64,000 bases of DNA, taken from positions 4,428 through 68,427 of the forward strand of contig DATGOL010000007.1 in assembly GCA_035306065.1 (NCBI GenBank), read 5' to 3'. This document shows positions 42,168 through 51,550 of this stretch, in pieces (the stretch's first letter is position 1; every line of letters begins with the position of its first letter). A model generated the notes under the pieces. That model was given only the letters and a program-made list of their open reading frames with translations. It was not told where the DNA came from and searched no databases. A program made the position numbers and the translations under genes. Source of the DNA: JBBQHX01 sp035306065 (lineage in GTDB: Bacteria; Gemmatimonadota; Gemmatimonadetes; Gemmatimonadales; Gemmatimonadaceae).

Positions 42168-44572
42168 TGCGCGATGAGCTGGCAGCACGCCTGTTGCACA
42201 CGTTTCTCGAGGAGCTCGACGAACAGGTTCGTATTTTGAACTCCGAGCTCCTTCGGCTGGAGCGTGAGGGAGCGTCGGCAGGAACGGAGCCGCTCGATGC
42301 GGTGTTTCGTGTTGCGCACACGCTGAAGGGAGCGGCTCGTGCCACACGGCTCGCTGCCGTGGAAGAGCTCTGTCATGCCATGGAAGTTCCGCTCGCAGAA
42401 GCCAAGCGGGCCGGTCGCCAGCTGGCTGCAGCGGACATCCAGCTGCTCTTCGCAGCAGCCGACGCGCTCGGTGCCACTGGAGAGCGACTTCGCAGTGGTG
42501 CAGCGCCGGATGCAGCCGCGCTGGGTACGCTGACGAGGCGGATAGGTGCTTCCGCGAGTCGGCACGGATCCATTCAGGCCCTCACGACGCCGGCGTACGG
42601 GGCAAAGCTGCATGTACCATTTCCCGTGTCGGGATCGCGCGGTGACCGGCCGGCCGAAGGTGACGAAGGTGCAGCGGGTGCGCCACCTGATCATGCGGAT
42701 GGGATGAACGAGGGCGCGTCGGCGTCGCGGGCATCAACCTCTGACTTGCCGACGACGGCGGCTGCACCGCCTCACGACACGATACGATCGTCCGACGACG
42801 AACCCGAACGACTGTCTGATTCGGTAGCAGTGCGGGCCGAGACGCAGGTTCGGATACGTGCGGAGAAGCTGGACGAGCTCCTGGCTACGGCAGGCGAGGT
42901 GATGCTGGCGGGCGGGTCGGCCGCGTCGCTCACCGCTCCATCGGTCGATTTGGCGCAACGTGCGCAGCGAACTGCGTCGAGGGCGCGGCGTGCAACGTCT
43001 CGCCTGCGCAGGGTGCTGGAGTCCGCCGGGGCCGCGGAGGGCGATCGTCGCCTGCTCTCGGAGCTGGCTGACGAAGCAGCTGCGCTCGCACGTGATGCGC
43101 ACCTGATTTCGCTCCACAGTACTCGTGCGGCAGGTGCGGTCGTGCGTGCGAGCGATGAGCTGCTGGAGGGAGTGCGTCGATTGCGGCTGCGACCGTTCGA
43201 GGAGGCGGTGGAGGCCCTGCCGCGTGTCGTGCGCGACCTGGCTGCGGAAACGGAGCGTCAGGTTACGCTGCGAATCACGGGCGGCGAGGTGGAGGCCGAT
43301 CGCGCCGTGCTGGACGGACTCAGGGAGGCGATAATGCACCTGGTTCGGAACGCGGTGGACCACGGAATAGAGTCGCCGGAGGATCGGCTGCGCGCAGGCA
43401 AGCCCGCAAATGGAACGGTGACGCTGTCTGCGAGCCTTCGGGGCCAGCACAGGCTGCGCGTCTCGGTGCGGGACGACGGACGCGGGATCGACCTTGCAGC
43501 AGCGGCGGAGCTTGCGCACCGGCGGGGGCGACCGGTACCTGCCGATCCGCGTGCGCTGATCAACCTGCTGTTCGAGAGCGGGATGTCCACGCGTGCAAGC
43601 ACGACGGAGATATCGGGGCGTGGAGTGGGGCTCGACGTAGTACGCTCGCTCGTGAGGCGATTGAGGGGCACCATCAGCGTGGAGTCGCAGCCGGGCGAGG
43701 GAACGTCCTTCATCATTGACACGCCGCTCACGCTTGCCACCCAGCGAGCGTTGCTGACATCGGTATCCGGACAGCTGTTTGCGGTGCCGAGCGCGTACGT
43801 GGCAGGTGTGCGCGCCGTGGACCCGGAGGAGCTTCGTCACATTGATGGGCAGCTGATGCTTCCCGCTGCTGATGGGGCAATTCCGGTTGCGATGCTCGCG
43901 AGCGTTCTGGGTCCGCCGCTGGTGGCTAGCGAGAAGGATGGGAAGCTGCCCGCCGTGCTAGTGAGGCAGGATGGAGAACGGAAGGCGTTTTTCGTGGACG
44001 AGCTCATTGACGAAATGGAGATCGTTGTGCGTCCGCTGGATATCCCGGAAACCAGTGCACAGGAGTCTCTCGCCGGTGTTGCTCTACTCCCGTCGGGACG
44101 CATTGCACTCGTGCTCTCCGTGGCCTCGCTGCTTCAGCGTGCCAGTGGAGCCGACCCCGCCATACGAGTGAAGGGCGCGGCAAGGGCACCGGCACGAAGG
44201 GTGCTTGTAGTGGACGATTCGATCACTACCCGAACCCTGGAGGCAAGTGTCCTCGAAGCAGCCGGGTATCACGTAACCACCGCGGTAGACGGGCGTGCTG
44301 CATGGAACATCCTTCAGGATCGGGGCGCAGACCTGGTGCTTTCCGATGTCCAGATGCCTAACCTTGACGGCTACCAGCTCTGCGAGCTGATCCGCTCATC
44401 GCCGAAGTACGAAGCCCTTCCGGTAATCCTGGTTACGTCGCTCGAATCGCCGGAGCAGCGCAGGCGGGGGCTGGAAGCCGGCGCGGATGCGTACATCGTG
44501 AAGTCCAGCTTCGACCAGGAGGAACTGCTCGATACCGTGCGGCAGCTGACAGGTCAGGAGTCCACTGAATGA
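42164..44572 (+). CDS. Hybrid CheA histidine kinase with C-terminal receiver (WspE-like)
   Basis: An 802-residue CheA. The P1/Hpt domain at about 1-110 has its phosphoacceptor in FRVAHTLKGAARA. A Pro/Ala/Ser-rich linker of about 110 residues has no clear P2. The dimer helices follow, with KLDELLATAGEVML. The kinase core has the N-box LVRNAVDHGIES, the G1 box DDGRGID and a G2 region with GRGVGLDVV. The P5 CheW-like domain spans about 525-655. The receiver at about 680-800 (RRVLVVDDSITTR, VLSDVQMPNLDGY) is fused at the end, as in WspE. Phosphate may therefore pass within the protein or on to CheB and the last kinase of the operon. Confidence 0.95.
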   Translation: MMRDELAARLLHTFLEELDEQVRILNSELLRLEREGASAGTEPLDAVFRVAHTLKGAARATRLAAVEELCHAMEVPLAEAKRAGRQLAAADIQLLFAAADALGATGERLRSGAAPDAAALGTLTRRIGASASRHGSIQALTTPAYGAKLHVPFPVSGSRGDRPAEGDEGAAGAPPDHADGMNEGASASRASTSDLPTTAAAPPHDTIRSSDDEPERLSDSVAVRAETQVRIRAEKLDELLATAGEVMLAGGSAASLTAPSVDLAQRAQRTASRARRATSRLRRVLESAGAAEGDRRLLSELADEAAALARDAHLISLHSTRAAGAVVRASDELLEGVRRLRLRPFEEAVEALPRVVRDLAAETERQVTLRITGGEVEADRAVLDGLREAIMHLVRNAVDHGIESPEDRLRAGKPANGTVTLSASLRGQHRLRVSVRDDGRGIDLAAAAELAHRRGRPVPADPRALINLLFESGMSTRASTTEISGRGVGLDVVRSLVRRLRGTISVESQPGEGTSFIIDTPLTLATQRALLTSVSGQLFAVPSAYVAGVRAVDPEELRHIDGQLMLPAADGAIPVAMLASVLGPPLVASEKDGKLPAVLVRQDGERKAFFVDELIDEMEIVVRPLDIPETSAQESLAGVALLPSGRIALVLSVASLLQRASGADPAIRVKGAARAPARRVLVVDDSITTRTLEASVLEAAGYHVTTAVDGRAAWNILQDRGADLVLSDVQMPNLDGYQLCELIRSSPKYEALPVILVTSLESPEQRRRGLEAGADAYIVKSSFDQEELLDTVRQLTGQESTE

Positions 44573-45615
44573 TCCGGGTGCTTGTGGTTGAAGATTCACC
44601 AACTGTCGCACAGCTCCTCATCTCAATGCTGGAAAGCGATCCCGAGCTCAACGTAGTGGGGCTGGCAACGGACGGCGTGGAGGCTATTGCCGAAGCCAGG
44701 CGGCTCGCGCCTGACGTGATCACGATGGATGTGCAGATGCCGGTACTCGACGGGCTGGAGGCGACCAGGGAGATCATGACGGTTGCGCCCACGCCCATCA
44801 TTGTCGTATCCAGCGCTGCAAACCAGGACTCCGTGTCGCTTTCGCTGGATGCGACTGCGGCAGGCGCGCTGATGGTTCTCCCGAAGCCGGACGGGCCGGG
44901 CGGCCGGGACAGCGAGGACTTTGAAGCGCAGCGCAGGCTGCTTGTGAGCATGGTGCGCGCGATGTCACAGGTGAAGGTGGTCCGACGCTGGGCGCCCAGG
45001 CACGGCTCCATTCAGCAACTGCCGCTCGGCTTCCCCATGAGCCGCCGTCCAGAGCGCGTCTCAGCCATTCTCATCGGCTGTTCAACCGGAGGACCGGCAG
45101 CGCTGCGCGAGCTATTTTCCCACCTGCCACCGGGCTTTCCTGTGCCCATCGTGGTAGTACAGCACATTGCACGGGGCTTCGTGAAGGGACTGGCTACCTG
45201 GCTGGAATCCGGCTCGCACTTTCGGGTAAGGGTTGCGCGCGCTGGCGATGCACTGCGGGCTGGAACAGTGCTGCTTGCGCCGGACAACCTGCATACGGGG
45301 CTTGGACGGAACGGCCGCATTCAACTTTCGGACACTCCCGCGATCGGCGGTTTCAAACCTTCCATCTCGCATCTGTTCTCCTCGGCAGCAGCATCGGTGG
45401 GTTCCGGCGTTGCCGGCGTGCTGCTTACCGGAATGGGAAACGATGGCGTTTCAGGCATGGCAGACCTGCAGGCCGCCGGAGCACCGCTCCTGGTTCAGGA
45501 CGAGGCATCGTCCGTTGTGTTTGGCATGGCACAGGAGGCCGTTCGCGCAGGATTGCCGGCTGCAGTGCTTCCGCTGGATGGCATTGCCTCACGCCTCGTG
45601 GAGCTGGCAGGATGA
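44569..45615 (+). CDS. CheB methylesterase (WspF-like)
   Basis: A 348-residue protein: receiver at about 1-120 (IRVLVVEDSPTVAQL, DVITMDVQMPVLDGLE) and methylesterase at about 160-345. The catalytic triad is visible as LIGCSTGGPAAL (Ser), VVQHIARGF (His) and LTGMGNDGVSGM (Asp). It removes methyl groups from receptor glutamates when its receiver is phosphorylated by CheA, opposing the operon's CheR; this is the family's known adaptation loop. ATGA overlaps both neighbours. Confidence 0.95.
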   Translation: MIRVLVVEDSPTVAQLLISMLESDPELNVVGLATDGVEAIAEARRLAPDVITMDVQMPVLDGLEATREIMTVAPTPIIVVSSAANQDSVSLSLDATAAGALMVLPKPDGPGGRDSEDFEAQRRLLVSMVRAMSQVKVVRRWAPRHGSIQQLPLGFPMSRRPERVSAILIGCSTGGPAALRELFSHLPPGFPVPIVVVQHIARGFVKGLATWLESGSHFRVRVARAGDALRAGTVLLAPDNLHTGLGRNGRIQLSDTPAIGGFKPSISHLFSSAAASVGSGVAGVLLTGMGNDGVSGMADLQAAGAPLLVQDEASSVVFGMAQEAVRAGLPAAVLPLDGIASRLVELAG

Positions 45616-47459
45616 CAACACCGAACTCCGAAGAGCTGCCGACCACGCCCGCAACCTCACGAGGGACACCGGAACGAGGTACGCCGCGTTATCGCGAGCG
45701 AGTGCTCGTTGTGGAGGACAGCGCGACACAGGCCGCCGCACTTGCTGCACTGCTCGCCGAGAACGGACTGGAACCCGTAGTGGTGCACAGCGGTGAGGAA
45801 GCCCTCATGCAGGTGCCCGGCGGTGCGTTCGACCTGGTGCTGACGGACATAGTCATGCCGGGCATCAGCGGACACGACGTGTGCAGGGCGATCAAGAACA
45901 TGCCTGGCGGAGCAGACCTTCCGGTAGTGCTGCTCACCGGATTGTCCGACCCGATGGATATCGTGCGCGGTCTGGAGTGTGGTGCGGACAACTACATCAC
46001 CAAGCCATACTCGGATGACCACCTGCTCGCCCGCGTGAGGCAGGTACTCTCGACACGCGAGCTGCGCAGGGCATCCAGGCCCGGGGGTGCCGTGGACGTA
46101 ACCTTCCTCGGTGAGCGGTTCACGATCACGGCCGGCAAGGAACAGATCCTGGACCTGCTCGTGTCGAGCTACGAGGAGCTTGTTCGCACCAACGAGCAGG
46201 TACGTCGTGCGGCCAGGCGCGCCAGGTTCCTGGCCGAGGCGGGTGCGGTGGCGTCGGCATCGCTGGACATGAACGTGATCATGCACGATGTGGCCGGCAT
46301 GGTGGTACCGGCACTGGCTGATCTCTGCATCGCGGACATCATGAGTGCAGACGGGCCACCCCGTCGTGTAGCAGTTGCGGTGGAGAACGAGGCTTTGCGT
46401 CCGGCGGCTGCGCTGATACGCAAGCTTCCGCCGGCAGTCCAGACCGGATCCATTGCCGAGATGGCGCTTACCGAACGCCGGCTGGTAACCCAGCGCAATC
46501 CTTCCGAGTACGGCAGCGGATTGCTCTGGAACGGAGTGGAGCAGAATGAAGTACTCGACAGTGCCCTGGCATCACGCGGCGTGCTCTGCGTTCCGCTCAT
46601 TGCCGGCGACCATGTACTGGGATGCCTTACGCTGCTCTCTCGTGCACCTGCGCGCCGGTGGTCTGCAGACGACCTGGCGCTGTGTGAAGACCTGGCGCGT
46701 CAGACCGCGCTCGCGGTTGACAACGCGCGCCTGTACGAGGAAGCCAGGCTTGCCACGCGTGCACGCGACGACGTACTCGCGGTGGTGTCTCACGACCTGC
46801 GCAATCCCGTTCATGCCATTGCGATGGCGGCGTCCTTCACCCTCGAGCTCCTGCCGAACGAGCCGGGAGACGGGAAGATGGCGAGGTCGCAGGTGGAGAC
46901 CATTCAGCGTGCGGCAACGCGCGCAACCACGCTCATTCGCGACCTGCTGGACCTCACGCGCATCGAGTCGGGCAGACTTACGGTAGACCCTGTCGCAACC
47001 GAGCCGGCAGGCCTGGTTGCGGATGCGCTGGAGGAGGTGCGTCCTCTGGCGCGCAGGAAGAACGTTCAGTTGCTCGTGGAGGTGGAGTCCGGGCTGCCCA
47101 CGGTGATGCTGGACCGCTCCCGAATCGGCCAGGTGTTCTCGAATGTGCTCGGCAATGCGGTGAAGTTCAGCCCGGAAGGGAGTGAGGTTCGGGTGCGTGC
47201 CAGCCGCGAAGGAAGCGAGGTGCAATTCACGGTAGCGGACTCCGGCCCGGGAATCTCGCAGGATCACCTTCCCTTCGTTTTCAATCGTTACTGGCAGGCG
47301 CCGGAGACACAGTCGCTGGGAACGGGCCTCGGCTTGTTCATCGCGAAGGGAATCGTGGAGGCGCACAAGGGACGAATGTGGGTGGAGAGCGAGCCGGGTG
47401 CGGGCGCGGAATTCGGATGGTCAATTCCGGTGTCGGCGGAAGTGCCGGGTGACGAGTAG
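45612..47459 (+). CDS. Receiver-GAF-histidine kinase, probable output of the Wsp-like system
   Basis: A 615-residue hybrid. The N-terminal receiver at about 30-148 has VLVVEDSATQA, the phospho-Asp in LVLTDIVMPGISGH, and the KPYSDDHL lysine. A coiled coil at about 180-210 leads to a GAF domain at about 215-370 (LALCEDLARQTALAVDNARL at its end). HisKA follows with VVSHDLRNPVHAI, then HATPase_c with N-box NVLGNAVKFS and GTGLGLFIAKGIV. In Wsp this position codes for WspR (receiver-GGDEF). Here the receiver is complete, so CheA could phosphorylate it and so switch the kinase; a downstream target is not in the operon. The 4-base overlap with cheB makes it part of the system. Confidence 0.9.
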   Translation: MTTPNSEELPTTPATSRGTPERGTPRYRERVLVVEDSATQAAALAALLAENGLEPVVVHSGEEALMQVPGGAFDLVLTDIVMPGISGHDVCRAIKNMPGGADLPVVLLTGLSDPMDIVRGLECGADNYITKPYSDDHLLARVRQVLSTRELRRASRPGGAVDVTFLGERFTITAGKEQILDLLVSSYEELVRTNEQVRRAARRARFLAEAGAVASASLDMNVIMHDVAGMVVPALADLCIADIMSADGPPRRVAVAVENEALRPAAALIRKLPPAVQTGSIAEMALTERRLVTQRNPSEYGSGLLWNGVEQNEVLDSALASRGVLCVPLIAGDHVLGCLTLLSRAPARRWSADDLALCEDLARQTALAVDNARLYEEARLATRARDDVLAVVSHDLRNPVHAIAMAASFTLELLPNEPGDGKMARSQVETIQRAATRATTLIRDLLDLTRIESGRLTVDPVATEPAGLVADALEEVRPLARRKNVQLLVEVESGLPTVMLDRSRIGQVFSNVLGNAVKFSPEGSEVRVRASREGSEVQFTVADSGPGISQDHLPFVFNRYWQAPETQSLGTGLGLFIAKGIVEAHKGRMWVESEPGAGAEFGWSIPVSAEVPGDE

Positions 47460-47561
47460 GCTCGTGCCCGACTGAAGGGAATCACGGACACGAGAGCCTT
47501 CTGCTCGTGGGGGCGACATGCGCCTGAGCTCCTTACCAGGCCGACGGTATATCTTTCGGGC

Positions 47562-47807
47562 ATGACCTGGCTGCAGCTTTCCGCACGACTGGCGCTACGT
47601 TCGCTCACCGATCCCGCATTGGGAATTGCGCTGCTTAGAGTGGCGTGGCGATTCCGGCGGCGTGACTGGTGGCGCATGGTGCCGTTCCTTCCGTTGCCAT
47701 CCATGACGTACGTGCGCTGGCGCATGCATACGGCATACGGTACGTACGACGCGGTGCCGCCTGCGTCCGACGTGGCGCGTTATGCCCGGTGGGCCGTTCG
47801 GAAGTGA
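47562..47807 (+). CDS. Small basic protein coupled to queG
   Basis: An 81-residue protein, basic and Trp/Arg-rich. MTWLQLSARLALRSLTDP and LRVAWRFRRRDWWRMVPFLP suggest a short amphipathic or membrane-touching helix pair, and WRMHTAYGTYDAVPP follows. No family recognised. Its TGA overlaps the GTG of queG (GTGA), a joint that usually marks two real, coupled genes. The function in relation to queuosine is not evident. Confidence 0.65.
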   Translation: MTWLQLSARLALRSLTDPALGIALLRVAWRFRRRDWWRMVPFLPLPSMTYVRWRMHTAYGTYDAVPPASDVARYARWAVRK

Positions 47808-48880
47808 CCGTGCTGCGCCTGGAGCAGCTCGAGGCGCAGAACGTGGCGCGTGGTTTGAAGGCTCGAGCGTACGCGGCCGGATTCAGCCTGGCAGGAATCG
47901 TGAGGCTGGGACCCGCGGATAGCGCTCGTGTTTACGATGAATGGCTTGCCCGCGGGATGCATGGCTCGATGGGTTACCTGTCCAGGGGTGCGGCGAAGAG
48001 GCATGACAGCCGTCTTCCCTTCCCGGGAGCGGTTACTGCGCTGGTGGTTGCGATGGAGTACGGTGGTCGTGAGGCGAGTGGCCCGGTTGCACGATATGCG
48101 CGGGGCGACGACTACCACGACATCATGGTGAACAGGCTGCGCGAGTTGCAGGACTGGCTCGGCCGGCGCGTTGGCGCTTCGGTTGCGGGAAAGGCCTATG
48201 TGGACACCGGACCGATTCTCGAGCGCGACCTGGCGCGGCGTGCGGGACTTGGATGGGCCGGAAAGAACACCTGCCTGATAAACCCGGATATCGGGTCGTT
48301 CACCTTCCTGGGTTCGCTGATGGTTGCCCTGGAGCTCCCGCCTGACGCGCCGTTCGAGGCGGACAGGTGTGGAACATGTACGCGCTGCCTGGATGCGTGT
48401 CCTACCGGTGCGCTGCCTGCGCCGCGAACGCTGGATGCCACGCGTTGCATTTCGTACCTGACGATCGAGCTCAAGGGGGAGATTCCCGAGCGGATGAGGG
48501 AGCTGATCGGGGACAAGATGTATGGATGCGACATATGTCAGGAGGTGTGCCCGTGGAACGTGAGCTTCGCGCGCGAATTGACGGAACCGGCATTCGCACC
48601 GCGTGAGGCAGTGGGCGGCAAGAACGCGCGAACACTCGCGCGGGAGCTTCTGGAAATGACGCAGGAGGAGTTCAGCGCGGCGTTCCGGAAATCGCCCATG
48701 AAGCGAGCGAAGTTGCGTGGGCTGAAGCGGAATGCAGCGGTGGTGCTTGGGAATATCGGGACGCCTGACGACGTCGAGATGCTCACGCATGCCGTAGACG
48801 ACGCGGAGCCGCTCGTACGCGAGCACGCCGCGTGGGCGCGCGAGCGGATCTCGTCGAGCCGGCCAGCCGGCCGTAGATAG
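47804..48880 (+). CDS. queG: Epoxyqueuosine reductase QueG
   Basis: A 358-residue iron-sulfur, cobalamin-dependent enzyme that performs the last step of queuosine synthesis in tRNA. The N-terminal domain holds the substrate region AGFSLAGIVRLGPAD, and GLGWAGKNTCLINPDIGSF is a QueG signature. Two [4Fe-4S] motifs follow: CGTCTRCLDACPTGAL and CDICQEVCPWN. The C-terminal HEAT-like helices (VVLGNIGTPDDVEMLTHAV) are present as in the long type. GTG at 47804 is chosen for its overlap with the small upstream gene and the family N-terminus. Confidence 0.95.
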   Translation: MTVLRLEQLEAQNVARGLKARAYAAGFSLAGIVRLGPADSARVYDEWLARGMHGSMGYLSRGAAKRHDSRLPFPGAVTALVVAMEYGGREASGPVARYARGDDYHDIMVNRLRELQDWLGRRVGASVAGKAYVDTGPILERDLARRAGLGWAGKNTCLINPDIGSFTFLGSLMVALELPPDAPFEADRCGTCTRCLDACPTGALPAPRTLDATRCISYLTIELKGEIPERMRELIGDKMYGCDICQEVCPWNVSFARELTEPAFAPREAVGGKNARTLARELLEMTQEEFSAAFRKSPMKRAKLRGLKRNAAVVLGNIGTPDDVEMLTHAVDDAEPLVREHAAWARERISSSRPAGRR

Positions 48881-48945
48881 CACCTCGCGGACTGCGCGAC
48901 CACCGGCATCGGGCAGGTTGTCCCTGACGACGCTACGGCAGGGCC

Positions 48946-49443
48946 TTATGTCCCAGCTTGTTCACGAGCCGGTCGCTGAGACAGAGAGCTGGGCGCATTG
49001 ACGTGGGCACCGTCACTGACTCCAACTCCGTGCCGGTTCACGAGCTCACCACCGAACCACGCAGTCACCAGCGAGAGGCCGGCCCCCGCCAGGGCCACTA
49101 CGAACGCCAGTGTCGGCGGATCCGCGTGATCCGGGACTCGCAGCCACCAGCTTCCCGCGAACAGAAGGACCACGATGACGTTTCCAACTGCGTGCCAGGT
49201 GCCGACCGCTTTCGCTCGGGTACCTGACGGAATCGCCGTCCAGTCAATGACGCCGAAAACGGCGGCAACGAGACCGCTGATGACTCCCGCGAGGATCATG
49301 TAGTACGACGCGATCCCCAGGCCGGTGGATCCGGTTACGAGTCGAATGACGTCAAAGATCACGGCCATTCCGAGGAGACCGAGAGGAAACACAATCAGCA
49401 TCTGGTGGATGGGATGTCCCAGCAGCTTCGCGCGGCTTTCCAT
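48946..49443 (-). CDS. DUF2231 membrane protein
   Basis: A 165-residue membrane protein matching DUF2231: the N-terminal AKLLGHPIHQMLIVFPLGLL with its conserved Gly-His-Pro-x-His, and four hydrophobic segments at about residues 12-34, 44-66, 79-97 and 107-127. Function in the family is unknown; the histidines could bind metal or haem. The ATG at 49443 has GGAGG five bases before it, better than an in-frame ATG at 49476. It is convergent with queG over 65 bases in which I see no strong terminator. Confidence 0.85.
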   Translation of the reverse strand: MESRAKLLGHPIHQMLIVFPLGLLGMAVIFDVIRLVTGSTGLGIASYYMILAGVISGLVAAVFGVIDWTAIPSGTRAKAVGTWHAVGNVIVVLLFAGSWWLRVPDHADPPTLAFVVALAGAGLSLVTAWFGGELVNRHGVGVSDGAHVNAPSSLSQRPAREQAGT

Positions 49444-49783
49444 GCGACCCTCCGATAGACGGGATGGTTGACTCATGTGGGCTCATGCGAACTCGCATGT
49501 CCCGGGCCCAGCGGACGGGATGACAAAATAGGGGCGCCGGCCTGGCCGTCGGCGCGCGCCGAGCGTGTTCGCTCACGAGCGAGTCCGGGTTGCCGAGGCC
49601 CCGTTCGAGCAGCGCACCCCCGCCAGGAGTGCCGACGTTGCCCAGCCGCTCCTGCGCGAGCACCTCGCTGTGGCACTTCGATGAATCTGGAAAATTATCC
49701 TTGCCTATCATTCGATTATTCGCTAAACATCGAACCATCGTCCTGCGCCGGCCGTATCGGTATCACCCGCACATGGAGAGATC
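49444..49783. other. Intergenic region with no recognised gene
   Basis: 340 bases between the divergent DUF2231 and hydrolase genes. The part at about 49500-49690 is very GC-rich and open in one minus-strand frame, but its translation has no domain character. The last 100 bases turn AT-rich (ATTATCC, TCGATTATTCGC), as promoters often are here, and TTGCCT at 49701 with TAAACA 17 bases on is a weak promoter guess for the hydrolase. Confidence 0.5.
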
Positions 49784-51550
49784 ATGACGGTTGCACTGAC
49801 CCGGATAGCCTCCGCTCTGCTCCTTTGCATGGCGGTCGTTCCACTCGAGGCTCAGACTCGTTCGCTCGGACAGTGGTACGGCACGATCGAGACGCCTCGA
49901 GGTCCCTTCACCCTCGCTATCACTCTCAGATCCGACGATTCCGGACTGATCGGCGAGATGGAGAGCGTCGACCAGCAGCCGGGACAGATGCTGGCACTGG
50001 CCGAGGTGGTTGCCACGGATACCACACTCGCGTTTCAGGTTCCCGCGATCAGTGCGACGTACCAGGCAACGTGGGACGATCGGACATCCCGGTGGACCGG
50101 TCTATTTCGGCAAGGCGCCGCAATGCCCCTGTCGCTCCAGCGCGGGACGCCCCCGGTGAGGCAGGCAGTTCCAGGGCTCGATGGCGCCTGGCGAGGTTCG
50201 ATCGATCGAAACGGCGTTTCTCTGCGACTGATACTGCGTGTAGCGACCGACAGCAACGGAACCCGCGTCAGGCTCGACTCACCCGACCTCTCGGCGGCTG
50301 ACCTCGTTGTCAACAATTTCCGGCGCAGTGCAGACACCATTCACTTCAGTGTCCCGGCCGCCGCCGCGAGCTTCGATGGCATGATAAGCTCAGACGGACG
50401 GTCGATGGAGGGATCCTGGCGTCGTCCCGGGCAGCCCGAAGTACAGGTTGCCTTCATGCTCGCGCAGCCGCCGACGTCGCTCGAGCCGCGCCGCACGCAA
50501 TGGCCGTTGAAGCCGCGCGAGTATGGTGCCGAAAAAGTGACCTTCTCCAACGCGCGCGCGCCGAACGTCTCGCTGGCAGGGACTCTCACGCTTCCGGTCG
50601 GGCCAGGGCCGTTCCCGGCCGCGATCCTTATCTCCGGATCAGGACCGCAGGACCGGGACGGAACCATGTTCGGACACAAGCCCTTCGCCGTGCTCGCCGA
50701 TCATCTTTCCCGCCACGGCATTGCGGTACTTCGCTACGATGACCGCGGAGTCAGCGAGTCGTCGGGCGACCACGCCAGCTCCACCTCGGCGGACTTCGCT
50801 ACTGATGCGGCGGCTGCGGTGGAGTACCTGCTCACGCGGCCCGAGATAGCCGCCAACGCAATTGGCCTCGTGGGGCACAGCGAAGGAGGGATCATCGGAC
50901 CGATGGCCGCGATCACTAATGCCGACGTATCGTTCCTCGTGCTCCTGGCTGCCCCAGGCACGAGCATTCCAAGGATGCTGTTGACTCAGCGCAGACTGAT
51001 CGGATTGCAGGGCGGCGTATCTGCGGAGCTACTGACTTCGACTGAACCGCTTATGCGAAAAGTGTTTGAGGAGGCGGGCGCGGCGCTGGATCAGCCGGAC
51101 GCAGCAACGCGCATTCGAGCCGTGCTTACCGACGGTGCCATCGACTCGCTCGGAATCTCCGATGTGCATAGAGACGCTCTCGTAGCGCAGTTCTCCGGCC
51201 CGTGGTTCAGATTCTTCCTGCGACATGAGCCGGCACGAACGCTCGCTGAGGTCCACGTTCCTGTACTTGCGATGGGCGGTTCGCTCGACCTGCAGGTGCC
51301 GTCCGGTGAAAACCTGCCGGCGATCGAATCGGCCCTGGTGCATAACGATGACGTCACGATCTTGGAGATGCCTGGGCTGAATCATTTCTTCCAGCCGGCT
51401 CGCAGTGGCGCACCGAGTGAGTACGCCGACATTCCGGAGACTTTCGCTCCTGCCGCGATGGAGCGCATAACGCGCTGGATCGGTGAACGTTACTGCATCG
51501 TTCCGTCGGAAGCGCCGGTTGGGCCGTCCAAATCAGCCTGCGCTCGATGA
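49784..51550 (+). CDS. Exported alpha/beta hydrolase
   Basis: A 588-residue secreted protein. The leader has hydrophobic residues about 8-22 ending EAQ. A beta-rich N-domain at about 25-240 shows two similar halves: LGQWYGTIETPRGPFTLAIT and LDGAWRGSIDRNGVSLRLIL. Then comes an alpha/beta hydrolase with ILISGSGPQDRDG, VGHSEGGIIGP (Ser nucleophile), PVLAMGGSLDLQVP (Asp) and GLNHFFQP (His). It resembles exported esterases or peptidases with a serine aminopeptidase-type lid; the substrate is unknown. The stop overlaps the SdpR-like regulator start (ATGA). Confidence 0.9.
   Translation: MTVALTRIASALLLCMAVVPLEAQTRSLGQWYGTIETPRGPFTLAITLRSDDSGLIGEMESVDQQPGQMLALAEVVATDTTLAFQVPAISATYQATWDDRTSRWTGLFRQGAAMPLSLQRGTPPVRQAVPGLDGAWRGSIDRNGVSLRLILRVATDSNGTRVRLDSPDLSAADLVVNNFRRSADTIHFSVPAAAASFDGMISSDGRSMEGSWRRPGQPEVQVAFMLAQPPTSLEPRRTQWPLKPREYGAEKVTFSNARAPNVSLAGTLTLPVGPGPFPAAILISGSGPQDRDGTMFGHKPFAVLADHLSRHGIAVLRYDDRGVSESSGDHASSTSADFATDAAAAVEYLLTRPEIAANAIGLVGHSEGGIIGPMAAITNADVSFLVLLAAPGTSIPRMLLTQRRLIGLQGGVSAELLTSTEPLMRKVFEEAGAALDQPDAATRIRAVLTDGAIDSLGISDVHRDALVAQFSGPWFRFFLRHEPARTLAEVHVPVLAMGGSLDLQVPSGENLPAIESALVHNDDVTILEMPGLNHFFQPARSGAPSEYADIPETFAPAAMERITRWIGERYCIVPSEAPVGPSKSACAR

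Noticed and set aside
37916..47459. Flagellar chemotaxis operon
   Set aside because: No CheY, CheD, CheZ, motor or flagellin gene; CheR-TPR, CheA-REC and two CheW proteins fit the Wsp-type arrangement instead.
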